Shown here in pieces: positions 36,823 through 44,605 of a stretch of 44,605 nucleotides of DNA (positions are counted from its first letter, which is position 1; each line of letters opens with the position of its first letter). Below the pieces are notes generated by a model. That model did no database searches. It was not told the origin of the DNA and was given only the letters and a program-made list of their open reading frames with translations. Position numbers and translations under genes: made by a program. This stretch comes from Pseudomonadota bacterium (GTDB lineage Bacteria > Pseudomonadota > Gammaproteobacteria > Burkholderiales > Burkholderiaceae_C): the NCBI GenBank assembly GCA_021799355.1, contig JAJZAQ010000021.1, forward strand, positions 1 to 44,605, in the 5' to 3' direction.

Positions 36823-37503
36823 TCACCGGATGATGAACCGGCCGACCATGCCCTTCTCGGCATGCTCAGGTGTCGGGCACACGTACCAGTACGTTCCCGG
36901 CTCGCCGGCGACGAAACTGGTGGAAAGCGCCGCATAGCTTGCAGCCTGCAGGCGACTGTCGCTGCGCCACGGCAGCAAGGGCTCGAGTTGCACCAGCCCC
37001 GGTCCGGTCGCCATCATGGACATATAGGGATAGGGCGGCGGAACCGGAGTGATGATCAACCCGTGTTCCATGTTGCGGCCATAGTCCATGTTGACCAGGT
37101 CGATGCGCACGGTGGCACCGCGAGGAACCACCAGCGTCGGGTTGGTCAATCCGGCCACCTCGAAGGTCTGGTCCGGGTGGCCGGGCTGCACGGCGACCAT
37201 CGCGATGCGCACGTCACGGCCGCTGTAGGTCACTGTATTGGTGCGGGCATCCACCCGGGCACCCTGCGCGCTGCCTGCCAGGAAGTCACGCACCTTCGCG
37301 TAATCCAGCACCGCCCCGCCCCAGCCGGGCTCGACGGGCCGGTCGGACTGGGCGAAACCCATCATGCCGCCGCCCATCATGCCGCCGTAAGCTCCGTAAC
37401 CTCCACCGGCCATTTGCGCCTGGGCGCTGGTGCCCCAGGCCGCGGCCAGCAGGGCCGCCATCATGAAGGCGCCGCGCGCGCGGCGCCTGACCGTCGGTTT
37501 CAT
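36823..37503 (-). CDS. rus: Rusticyanin-like blue copper protein
   Basis: A 226-residue precursor: signal peptide (FMMAALLAAAWGTSAQAQ), a short Gly/Met-rich segment (GGMMGGGMMG), then a rusticyanin-type cupredoxin from about residue 60. Family-like stretches are RTNTVTYSGRDVRIAMVAVQ, TFEVAGLTNPTLVVPRGATV and TYWYVCPTPEHAEKGMVGRF. Type 1 ligands: H147 (MEHGLI), C209, H214 and M219. In Acidithiobacillus rusticyanin carries electrons during iron oxidation; here, in a copper island, it could bind or shuttle Cu. Start 37503 follows AGGAG. Confidence 0.88.
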   Translation of the reverse strand: MKPTVRRRARGAFMMAALLAAAWGTSAQAQMAGGGYGAYGGMMGGGMMGFAQSDRPVEPGWGGAVLDYAKVRDFLAGSAQGARVDARTNTVTYSGRDVRIAMVAVQPGHPDQTFEVAGLTNPTLVVPRGATVRIDLVNMDYGRNMEHGLIITPVPPPYPYMSMMATGPGLVQLEPLLPWRSDSRLQAASYAALSTSFVAGEPGTYWYVCPTPEHAEKGMVGRFIIR

Positions 37504-37626
37504 CGCATACTCCTGTTTGGCGAGTTCCGTCAGGCGCCCCGAAGGGCGCCGGGGCTCGCCGAGGTTCCGCCGGGCCGGCAAGCGGGGATTTCGGTTCCTC
37601 ACGCAGGCCACCCGGCGGGACTGGAC

Positions 37627-38388
37627 TCAAGGCGCGTCGCCGAGGCTGTCGCGCTGCTGCGGCGTCAGCACCGCGTCGATCTGCCTGGCCGCCTCGAGAC
37701 GGTTGCGCAGCATCTGCAGTCGCACGTTCGACAGCGCAGTGGCGCGCTTCATGATCGCGTCGACATCGAGCTTGTTGCCGACGGCCTGCCCCCAGGACTC
37801 GAACATGACCTTCTGCATGGACTGCATCAGCGGCCACTGCTTGTCGAACAAGGCCTTCTCGATACCCACGAGCTTCGTGCGCTGCGCGTCACTGAGCTGG
37901 GGATTCACGCCCCATCCGCCGTAGCCGCCGAAGCCGCCCATCATGCCGGGACCGTAGCCACCGTAGCCCGCCATCATCCCCGGACCGAAGCCGCCATAGC
38001 CCCCGAAGCCGCCCATCATGCCGGGGCCATAGCCGCCGTAGCCCCGCATCATGCCGGGGCCGAATCCGCCATAGCCGCCATAGCCGCCCATCATCCCGGG
38101 GCCGAAGCCACCGTAGCCGCCGTAGCCGCCATGCGCCCATCCCCGCGGGTGCGGACCCACGGCGCCGCGCTGCCAGGCACCGCCCGCGTAGCCCGGACCA
38201 TAGCCGCCCATCATGCCCGGGCCCATGCCGTAACCGTAGCCGTAGCCCGGGCCGTAGGCATCGGACCGCGCGGTCGTCGCGGGAGCGCTGGCCGTGCCTG
38301 CCGCCAGGGCAGGAAGCGCGGCCGCGCCGAGGATCATCACCGGCGCGGCCACCAGGCCGAGCGCCAGACGCTTGTTCCACTTGATCAT
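37627..38388 (-). CDS. Spy/CpxP-like periplasmic protein with GPGMM/GGYGG repeats
   Basis: A 253-residue precursor: signal peptide (MIKWNKRLALGLVAAPVMIL), a long low-complexity domain (about residues 44-160) with six GPGMM motifs separated by GGYGG/GGFGG runs, and a helical C-terminal part with the LSDAQRTKLVGIEKAL and LTPQQRDSL elements typical of Spy/CpxP/LTXXQ proteins. Spy-like proteins are periplasmic chaperones; the Met pairs suggest Cu(I) binding. Start ATG 38388 follows AAAGGAG. Between the SHOCT gene and rus in one operon. Confidence 0.8.
   Translation of the reverse strand: MIKWNKRLALGLVAAPVMILGAAALPALAAGTASAPATTARSDAYGPGYGYGYGMGPGMMGGYGPGYAGGAWQRGAVGPHPRGWAHGGYGGYGGFGPGMMGGYGGYGGFGPGMMRGYGGYGPGMMGGFGGYGGFGPGMMAGYGGYGPGMMGGFGGYGGWGVNPQLSDAQRTKLVGIEKALFDKQWPLMQSMQKVMFESWGQAVGNKLDVDAIMKRATALSNVRLQMLRNRLEAARQIDAVLTPQQRDSLGDAP
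37909..38259. repeat. Degenerate tandem repeats encoding GPGMM/GGYGG
   Basis: Repeat units of roughly 33-57 bases built on CCCATCATGCC and CCGTAGCC-like blocks (plus strand), giving GFGPGMMGGYGGY-type peptide repeats. Copy number could vary in frame. Confidence 0.85.
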
Positions 38389-38419
38389 GATTCGCTCCTT
38401 TGCGAACAGAAAATTCGAT

Positions 38420-38689
38420 TCAATGCAGGTCCAGGTCGGCGCGCCGACGTTTGTACTCGTCGGCGTCGATCTCGTCCCGCGCATAACGCTCGTCCAGGAT
38501 GGCTCGTGCCGAGGATCCCGGGACCTTCGGCGTGGCGTGATGCCCACGCATGCCGACGAACACGTCGCGCAGCAGGCCCACCACGAGCGCCACGACCACG
38601 ATGACCAGCAACAGCATGAAGACCCATCCGAAGCCGCCCATCATCCCGTAGCCCCATCCCCATCCACCGGGTTGTCCGTACCACATCAT
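38420..38689 (-). CDS. Small SHOCT-domain membrane protein
   Basis: An 89-residue protein: Met/Trp/Gly-rich N-terminus (MMWYGQPGGWGWGYGMMGG), one membrane helix (WVFMLLLVIVVVALVVGLL) and a C-terminal SHOCT domain (ARAILDERYARDEIDADEYKRRRADL). SHOCT proteins of this size often sit in metal-resistance loci; function unknown. Start 38689 follows AGGAGAGCGAC. First gene of the SHOCT-Spy-rus operon and divergent from copRS. Confidence 0.88.
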   Translation of the reverse strand: MMWYGQPGGWGWGYGMMGGFGWVFMLLLVIVVVALVVGLLRDVFVGMRGHHATPKVPGSSARAILDERYARDEIDADEYKRRRADLDLH

Positions 38690-38796
38690 GTCGCTCTCCT
38701 TTCGGTCGGTTCGCGTCCGACGTTCGCGGCGAGTTGCCTTGCGCGCTACCACCGGATGCTTGATACCTACATTAGTATCCGGGGCCTGTCCCCCGG

Positions 38797-38822
38797 ATGA
38801 CCCGTCGATTACATTGATGTCA
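38797..38822. promoter_or_regulatory. CopR-type box between copRS and the SHOCT operon
   Basis: Minus strand TGAC-ATCAAT-GTAA (one mismatch), then GTCAT 11 bases on. It is 62 bases from copR and 108 from the SHOCT gene, so CopR may regulate both its own operon and the divergent one. Confidence 0.65.
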
Positions 38823-38883
38823 TCTTGTGGTCATGCCTGCGCAAGCATGCACTGGCTAGAGTGTGGGTAAGGACGGTACGGTG

Positions 38884-39570
38884 ATGAAACTGCTCGTGAT
38901 CGAAGACGAGGCCAAGACGGCCGACTACCTGCGCCAGGGCCTGAGCGAGGCTGGCTTCGTCGTCGATCTCGCGCGCAACGGCCTGGACGGACACCATCTG
39001 GCGATGACCGGCGACCACGACCTGATCGTGCTCGACGTGATGCTTCCCGACGTCGACGGCTGGCGCATCCTGCACGCGCTGCGCGAAGCCGGGCGCGACG
39101 TGCCGGTGCTGTTCCTGACTGCGCGCGACAGCGTCGAGGACCGCGTCAAGGGGCTGGAGCTCGGCGCCGACGACTATCTGGTCAAGCCCTTCGCCTTCAC
39201 CGAGTTGCTGGCGCGCGTGCGCACGCTGCTGCGCCGCGGCCGCAGCCCCGCGCAGGCGGAGAGGCTTCAGGTGGCCGACCTGGTGCTCGACCTGCCGCGG
39301 CGGCGCGCCAGCCGCGGCGGCACGCGCATCGCCCTGAGCAACAAGGAATTCGCGCTGCTCGAGCTGCTGGTGCGGCGCCAGGGCGAGGTCCTGCCGCGTT
39401 CGCTGATCGCCTCGCAGGTCTGGGACATGAACTTCGACAGCGACACCAACGTCATCGACGTGGCCATCCGGCGCCTGCGCGCGAAGGTCGACGACGCTTT
39501 CTCACCCAAGCTGATCCGCACCGTGCGCGGCATGGGCTACACGCTGGACCTGCCCGATGCCGATGATTGA
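38884..39570 (+). CDS. copR: CopR/CusR-like response regulator
   Basis: A 228-residue OmpR-type regulator: receiver domain ([20 protein letters not shown]; phospho-Asp in [14 protein letters not shown]; conserved Lys in [15 protein letters not shown]) and a winged-helix DNA-binding domain (about residues 130-225: [45 protein letters not shown]). It is the likely binder of the 26-bp elements. Start ATG 38884, one codon after an in-frame GTG. Overlaps copS by 14 bases. Confidence 0.93.
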   Translation: MKLLVIEDEAKTADYLRQGLSEAGFVVDLARNGLDGHHLAMTGDHDLIVLDVMLPDVDGWRILHALREAGRDVPVLFLTARDSVEDRVKGLELGADDYLVKPFAFTELLARVRTLLRRGRSPAQAERLQVADLVLDLPRRRASRGGTRIALSNKEFALLELLVRRQGEVLPRSLIASQVWDMNFDSDTNVIDVAIRRLRAKVDDAFSPKLIRTVRGMGYTLDLPDADD

Positions 39571-40993
39571 GCCGGGCGCGCCCCGCATCGGGCGCCGCGC
39601 ACACCGCCCGGCGTCGCTGGCGCTGCGCGTGACGGCCTGGGTCGGCCTTGCGACCACGCTGACCTTCCTGGTCGCCGCGTGGGCGCTGGAAGTGTCGATC
39701 GAAGCGCATTTCGCGGGCCAGGACCTGGCACAGCTTCGTCCGGTGGCGCAGACCCTGCGCCTGGCCCTCGACGACGCGGCTGCCGGCGCCGGACGCGAGG
39801 CCCTGCGACAGCGTTTCGCCGAGACCATCGCGGACCACCACGAGGTGTACTTCCGGGTCGAGGGTGCCGACGGTCGGGTGCTGTACGACGCGACGCCGGC
39901 AGGCCTCGCCGCACGCGCGCATGCCGACCCCGCCGTGCCGCACCTGGACGCCAGCGCGCTGCGCATCTGGACCACCGGCGGGCGCAGCTACCGCGGCGCG
40001 GTGCTGCGCGTCGACCACGACACAGTCATCCTGGCCATCGCCATCGACTATCACCTTCACTACCTGGCCGCGTTGCGCCGCGCGCTCTGGCTGGGCATGC
40101 TGGCGGCCAGTGCCTTCAGCGTGCTGGTGGCCTGGCTGGCCGTGCGCCAGGGACATGCGCCGATCCGGCGCATCGGCGCACGCATGCGCGAGGTCAGCTC
40201 GGAGCGCCTGGACGTGCGCCTCGACCCGGACAAGGTACCGGTCGAACTGGCCGATCTCGTCGCCTCCTTCAACGCGATGCTTGAGCGCATCGGACAGAGT
40301 TTCGAGCGCCTGTCGAATTTCTCTGCGGACATCGCGCACGAGCTGCGCACCCCCGTCACCAACCTGCGCACGCAGACCCAGGTCGCTCTCTCCCGCGCAC
40401 GCAGCGCCGACGACTACCGCGAGATCCTCTACTCCAACCTCGAGGAGTACGAGCGCATGAGCGCGATGATCGGCGACATGCTGTTCCTCGCCCAGGCCGA
40501 GCACCAGTTGATCCGGCCCGAGCAGTCCGAGGTGGACCTGGGTGCCGAGGTCGGCGAGCTGTTCGAGTACTTCGAAGCCTGGGCCGAGGACCGCGGAGTC
40601 GGGCTGCAAGCCGTCGGCGAGGCCCCACGGATCCTCGGCGACCGCGCGATGCTGCGACGGGCGCTGTCGAACCTGCTGTCCAACGCGATTCGCCACACCG
40701 CGGCTGGAGCCACGGTCACCGTGCGATTCGAAAGCGATCCCTTCGACTGGCTGGAAGTCTGCGTCGAGAATCCGGGCGCTGACATTGCCGCCGAGCACCT
40801 GCCCCACCTGTTCGACCGCTTCTACCGCGTCGACCCTTCGCGCCAGCGCAACGGCGAGGGCGCCGGCCTGGGGCTGGCGATCGTCAAGTCGATCGCCGAA
40901 GCCCACGGTGGAAGCGTGGGCGCCATGTCCACCGGAGGCCACACGCGCTTCTGCATGCGTCTGCCAGCGCCCGCGTCGAAAACATCGCATTGA
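39557..40993 (+). CDS. copS: CopS/CusS-like heavy-metal sensor histidine kinase
   Basis: A 478-residue kinase: N-terminal helix, periplasmic sensor domain (about residues 50-170) with several His but no long Met runs, second helix ([19 protein letters not shown]), HAMP linker ([20 protein letters not shown]), H box [17 protein letters not shown] box [15 protein letters not shown] and G boxes [20 protein letters not shown]. Pairs with CopR. Last cargo gene before the tns genes, converging with tnsE. Confidence 0.93.
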   Translation: MPMIEPGAPRIGRRAHRPASLALRVTAWVGLATTLTFLVAAWALEVSIEAHFAGQDLAQLRPVAQTLRLALDDAAAGAGREALRQRFAETIADHHEVYFRVEGADGRVLYDATPAGLAARAHADPAVPHLDASALRIWTTGGRSYRGAVLRVDHDTVILAIAIDYHLHYLAALRRALWLGMLAASAFSVLVAWLAVRQGHAPIRRIGARMREVSSERLDVRLDPDKVPVELADLVASFNAMLERIGQSFERLSNFSADIAHELRTPVTNLRTQTQVALSRARSADDYREILYSNLEEYERMSAMIGDMLFLAQAEHQLIRPEQSEVDLGAEVGELFEYFEAWAEDRGVGLQAVGEAPRILGDRAMLRRALSNLLSNAIRHTAAGATVTVRFESDPFDWLEVCVENPGADIAAEHLPHLFDRFYRVDPSRQRNGEGAGLGLAIVKSIAEAHGGSVGAMSTGGHTRFCMRLPAPASKTSH

Positions 40994-41140
40994 CGCTTCC
41001 AAGGCGCTTCCCGGCTACGATCCTTCATCAAGTAGGCAGCGCAGCAACAGCGACGCCCTGGTTGAATACTCTGGCTCGAAACGGGACCGACACCATGCTC
41101 CCTGCGAGTCCCGCAGTCGGTATTCCTGATTGGCGATCAG

Positions 41141-42030
41141 TCAGGGGGCGATGATCTCCCGGCACACGCGACGGCTGAGGCCTTCGATGAAAGCACTCTC
41201 CCAGATTCGGCGCGTGTCGACTGCCAGACGTTCGGTTGAGGATCGGAAATCCATTCCGGAGGGTGAGGACATCGTAGGATTTTCCCCCTTCTTCTCATGA
41301 GAGCACCCTCGATCGGAAGGGAGAAGCGGATCCTTGAAGATGCCAAGCGTGAGACGAGAATGCCACGCTGCAGCCGCACACCAACGCCCCACGCCACCAT
41401 GGATGCCCTTGGCAACCGAAGGTTCAAGACCCCCGCGTTGGCATAGGTCAAGACACTGGCCCAGGATTCACGCGCATCCGAACACTGCGCGAGCCAGCTC
41501 AAGCGCCTGAGATTGGCACCCCTCGCACGAGCAAACGGTCCACACGCGTCGAGAGTCAGTTCGTCGTGCCCGCATGAGCGGCTGAGGAAGAGTTCGATGG
41601 AAGCTGGGGTAAGCAACGCGTCCAGCGCATCGGCACTCCAGAGCCATAGTTCTCGTAGGAGTAGCGCTGCGGGGAGGTATGCCGTGCCGCCGCTCCCCTC
41701 GGCAACGAAGACAACGTGGCGTGATGAACTTGCGTATGGCACGGTCCGCCGGAACTCCCCCCCGGGCGGCCGCCTGAGCGATAGCATCCGGGAGAGATCA
41801 TCGACCTCGATTCGAATGATCTCCCACGGCGCGCCAGAAAACGTGCCCCCCACGTTGTCGAAAGCCTGCGACCTGGTCAGCAACAACGACGCGCCGGTCT
41901 GTTCTATCGCCGTTTCGTGGTCGTGCCGCACGACCGTCTCCAGGCGCAGGCCGTGATGCGTCCGCCTCCATCCGTTGATCCACGCAATGCGCGGCTCGCT
42001 CGGGTTCAGACCCGCATCAATCGCCGTCAT
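41141..42030 (-). pseudogene. tnsE: Degenerate tnsE-like gene (frameshift and probable internal deletion)
   Basis: From ATG 42030 (overlapping the tnsD stop by 14 bases) about 230 codons resemble the N-terminal part of Tn7 TnsE: a segment AYLPAALLLRELWLWSADAL recalls the helical stretch after the TnsE beta-rich domain. Beyond about 41340 the original frame becomes rich in AGA/AGG and Ser/Arg, while the -1/+2 frame gives natural-looking protein ending ESAFIEGLSRRVCREIIAP at 41141, similar to the Tn7 TnsE tail (MEGWAERVVREQ). The total of about 296 codons is far below the 538 of Tn7 TnsE. A sequencing error could explain the shift but not the missing length. Confidence 0.55.
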
Positions 42031-43687
42031 TCGTGTCACCCTGTATCCGAGAAAGTTCGACCCGCGCTCGCGCGATGGCCAGCAGCGCGCAGCCCCCGTC
42101 GGCCAAACGCGACGGATCGATGCGTGCCTCCCAGAACGCCTTCGAGCTTGTGATCGCCGCTGCATCCGCGTGCTCGGCAAGCACCCTTGCCAGTCGGCGA
42201 ACCTGAAAGGCCTCGACGGACTCGCACACCTCACCGAGCACCTCCATGGTCCGCGGCAACTTGTCCGCCCGATGGGCGACCAATGCTGTGGCATCCAGGC
42301 ACCCCAAGATGTGACGCCGCGATACACGCCGCAGCGGTACCTGCTCCCGGATAGCCCGTGCCTGCTCCCTGACGAGTCCGCAGAGCCTCGCATCCCGAGC
42401 GGGCCAATCCACCCGAGGACGGCTCTGCGATGCTGCAGGCCCTCCAGCACGAAATTCCCGCAGCCACGCTGGGTCATGACGATACAGCCGCGCATAGAGC
42501 GCGGGCTGCATCTGTCGCAGCCTCTTCTTCCCGAGTCCCGGGTGTTCGTTCGCCAGACGAGTCCAAGCTTCGCGATCCGCGGACTCAACTCTTGTTACGC
42601 CGCCTGCGTGCGCCTCCGTCGGATCGACCAGGCGCTTCGCGGTTTTCCAGTCGACGTCCAGGGCCTGCGCGATCGCGTGCGTCGTAAAGCCTTGCCTAGC
42701 CATCAGGGCTGCCTCATGCCGCAGCGAAGGATCCCGGCAAAGGCCCCACCTCCGCCCAACTGGCCGGTCGTCTTCCAGTGGGTCCTGTTCGATCTCGCCG
42801 CATTCCTCGAGAAAAACCTCCATGAAAACATGCCGGTACGGGTGCATCGCACGTCTGGGCCTACGCAGCACCTCCTCCAGCCACTGCAGCGGATCGCGTC
42901 CCTTCTCCGTCCGGAACGACGCTTCTGCGAGATCTACACCACAGCATCTCCGGACCGTCTCGCGCAGCCGGTCAGCCGATCCCTTCTTGCGCGTGAATCC
43001 TCGGCTCGCGAGGGCGCCTGTGTAGTCAGGCAACGCGTCCGTGCTTCGAGGCGCCAGTTGCAAAAGCAAGGCCGAGCGCATGGCAATCCGCTGCGCGAAT
43101 TCGCTTCGCTGCAGCGTCCCGGCAAGGGCGTGGAGATGGGCGTGAGCCAAATCCTGGGGAGCTGCCACGTATTCATGCCGACCTGCCGGACGGAACGCCA
43201 CGTTCGTCTCCTGAAGCACCACTCCGTGACCGTCGCAAACCAGCACGCCAGGCAACTGGTGGCTACGGTGCCAGTAGGCCTCGCCGTACCGCGCGCGATC
43301 CTCCTCGTAGCACTGCAGACACAGCCTGAACCGCTTGGGGCTCAGGGCCGAGCCCGCGCAGACGCCCAGGCGGACCTGATTGAAGCCGCCGCGCTCGCAC
43401 ATGGACGCGAGGACAGCTTGCCGAACTTTCTGTCCCTGAAAATATGTGTAGTAGCCCAGCAACGTATGCCGCGCGGCGATGTCCTCCGCGCTCAGCCCCC
43501 AAGCGTCGAAGGTCCTCTCGGTCAGCGCTGCGAGGTTGCTTGGGAGGTCCGGCACGGCAATCACCGCCCGGTTCCCGAAGAGCGGCAGCAGCAACTGCGT
43601 CGGGCTCCAGTAGCCGTAGTGGTAGGCCGTGCGAGCGATGACGCTGTACAGGAGCTCGTCGGGATAGGGCCTAGGCAAAACTCGCAT
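42017..43687 (-). CDS. tnsD: TnsD/TniQ family target-selection protein
   Basis: A 556-residue protein. The N-terminal TniQ domain is clear: MRVLPRPYPDELLYSVIART, then a zinc site with C123 and C126 (RLCLQCYEEDRARYG, AYWHRSHQLPGVLVCDGHG with C151 and H154). The rest (about residues 230-556) is helix-rich and probably recognises the attachment site. In Tn7, TnsD binds the target DNA and recruits TnsC. Start ATG 43687 overlaps the tnsC stop by 17 bases; an ATG at 43726 is also in frame. Length exceeds the 508 of Tn7 TnsD. Confidence 0.92.
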   Translation of the reverse strand: MRVLPRPYPDELLYSVIARTAYHYGYWSPTQLLLPLFGNRAVIAVPDLPSNLAALTERTFDAWGLSAEDIAARHTLLGYYTYFQGQKVRQAVLASMCERGGFNQVRLGVCAGSALSPKRFRLCLQCYEEDRARYGEAYWHRSHQLPGVLVCDGHGVVLQETNVAFRPAGRHEYVAAPQDLAHAHLHALAGTLQRSEFAQRIAMRSALLLQLAPRSTDALPDYTGALASRGFTRKKGSADRLRETVRRCCGVDLAEASFRTEKGRDPLQWLEEVLRRPRRAMHPYRHVFMEVFLEECGEIEQDPLEDDRPVGRRWGLCRDPSLRHEAALMARQGFTTHAIAQALDVDWKTAKRLVDPTEAHAGGVTRVESADREAWTRLANEHPGLGKKRLRQMQPALYARLYRHDPAWLREFRAGGPAASQSRPRVDWPARDARLCGLVREQARAIREQVPLRRVSRRHILGCLDATALVAHRADKLPRTMEVLGEVCESVEAFQVRRLARVLAEHADAAAITSSKAFWEARIDPSRLADGGCALLAIARARVELSRIQGDTNDGD

Positions 43688-44605
43688 CGCTGCCTCCGTC
43701 ACCCCGGCGCTTGAAGTACTCGGCAAGTGCGTCCTCCGTGAGCTTCCTGTGCGACTTGTGATCGGCCGTGAGCACGCTCTCGACCAAGGCCTTCGCGTCG
43801 CCGCCTGAAAGCCCCAATGCGGACTGAATCTTCGCCGCGGCTCGCCCTACCATGCTCACGCCCGGACTGTCTGGCGTCATCGAGACCGCCTCCTGGGGAA
43901 TGAGCATGTGCCGATGCTGGATCAGCTCATCGACGTCGTAGGAGCCCAGATCCGGAAACTTCTGCATGCGCAGCGGCTGCCCGGACCGAAGCGCGCAAAG
44001 CGGCGGTTGGAGGAACTCGAAGTCCTTGCGCGCGACATCACGAAACATCTTCGCGGTAAGCGTCTCCTTGCCGTGCCCGAGGGCGTGCAACTGGCAGACG
44101 AGAAACATGTCGACGATGAAGGCCACGATTCCCTGGGTCTCCTCGTAGACCACTGCGCGGAATTCTTCGGTCAGCTCGCCGGGTTCGCGCAGCCATTGGT
44201 AGCTCCATAGCTGCTCGATGAGCAGATCGAACTCAGGGCCTCGGGCCAGGGGCGTCCAGGTCGCACTGCCCATGACGCCAACTCGTCGGGTATGGCGTAC
44301 GTCGAGCTGCCAGACGTCCCGCGCCTTGAAGGTGCCGAGGATGAACACCGGAAGCTTGAGCTCGTTGATGAGCTCCTGGAACCAGTTCAGCAGCTCCTCG
44401 CGCCCGCCGCTTTTGCGCACGCTGACGTTTTGTAGTTCATCGACGACCAGCAGGCCCAGGCAATGCGCCCGGGCCAACTGCATGACTCGGGCCATGAGAT
44501 CGTCCACGGTCACGTTCTTTGTCGTCCGCGGTGTATGCGAGGTTCCCAGCACGGCGTCGAACGCCCGCAAGATGTTGAGAGCAAGCTCCTTGACGCTGAG
44601 ATCGG
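43671..44605 (-). CDS. tnsC: TnsC-like AAA+ transposition regulator, N-terminus outside window
   Basis: The last 311 codons are visible. Seen: GTSHTPRTTKNVTVDDLMARV, Walker B LGLLVVDELQNVSVRKSGG, sensor region FILGTFKARDVWQLDVRHTRRVGV and the basic/acidic C-terminal part ending DASFA. The Walker A loop must lie beyond 44605. TnsC links target complexes to the TnsAB transposase. It is followed by tnsD with an overlap, as in a tnsABCD operon; tnsB would precede it outside the window. Confidence 0.9.
   Translation of the reverse strand, partial: DLSVKELALNILRAFDAVLGTSHTPRTTKNVTVDDLMARVMQLARAHCLGLLVVDELQNVSVRKSGGREELLNWFQELINELKLPVFILGTFKARDVWQLDVRHTRRVGVMGSATWTPLARGPEFDLLIEQLWSYQWLREPGELTEEFRAVVYEETQGIVAFIVDMFLVCQLHALGHGKETLTAKMFRDVARKDFEFLQPPLCALRSGQPLRMQKFPDLGSYDVDELIQHRHMLIPQEAVSMTPDSPGVSMVGRAAAKIQSALGLSGGDAKALVESVLTADHKSHRKLTEDALAEYFKRRGDGGSDASFA

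Noticed and set aside
41003-41140. Terminator between copS and tnsE
   Set aside because: Only a 5-bp stem (CTGAT/ATCAG) without a U-tract is visible.
41137-42588. A 483-codon minus-strand frame
   Set aside because: Its first 186 codons are antisense-like Ser/Arg-rich sequence in another frame of tnsD, and the last 60 codons look out of frame; only the middle is tnsE-like.

Overview
The window is GC-rich, densely packed bacterial DNA. The core genes (bioA, olsB, corC-like, tsaB-rimI-udg, proC, argB), a ba3-type oxidase and the island content suggest a betaproteobacterium of the Burkholderiales. A Thiomonas-like, metal-tolerant organism would fit, but the genus is an inference. No rRNA, tRNA or CRISPR array was seen.

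Left part, about 1-18522, is chromosomal core. It holds the end of a biotin operon (bioA, start of bioF), an ornithine-lipid acyltransferase with a four-unit 11-bp Pho-box-like array, sixA, a CorC/HlyC membrane protein, a metC-like enzyme, an nsrR/truncated-haemoglobin divergent pair sharing a palindromic operator, a ba3 cytochrome oxidase operon with Sco and CtaG assembly factors followed by two small cytochromes c, a UDG-RimI-TsaB cluster, proC, a HAD phosphatase, a Dph6-like PP-loop enzyme and argB.

Right part, 18523 to beyond the right edge, reads as one large Tn7-like transposon. Its left end at 18523 begins TGTGCGCGGGGAATAG and resembles the Tn7 terminus. An 11-bp motif (AGTCGCTTACC), a probable TnsB-site core, occurs there and again 130 bp inside. 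At the other side lie tnsC (cut by the window edge), tnsD/tniQ and a degenerate tnsE, transcribed inward as in Tn7. tnsA, tnsB and the right end must lie outside the window.

The cargo (18824-40993) is a copper-handling island: copABI; a nine-gene run from two YHS proteins through an MFS carrier, DUF5676, DUF3141, a K+-channel-like protein, a small secreted protein and a TlpA-like thioredoxin to a domain-permuted DsbD; a CueO-like multicopper oxidase; a Cu-ATPase with two CPMHPE metal-binding modules plus a DUF302 protein; a DsbA-like oxidase; a small periplasmic His/Met/Cys protein; a rusticyanin homologue; a GPGMM-repeat Spy-like protein; a SHOCT protein; and the CopRS two-component system.

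Ahead of each of the six transcription units of the island sits a copy of a 26-bp element: TGAC-N6-GTCA plus a further GTCAT 11 bp downstream (five good copies, one weak). This suggests one CopR regulon that travels with the transposon. The coherent picture is a mobile copper-resistance unit combining periplasmic oxidation and sequestration of Cu(I), efflux, thiol repair and its own regulator.
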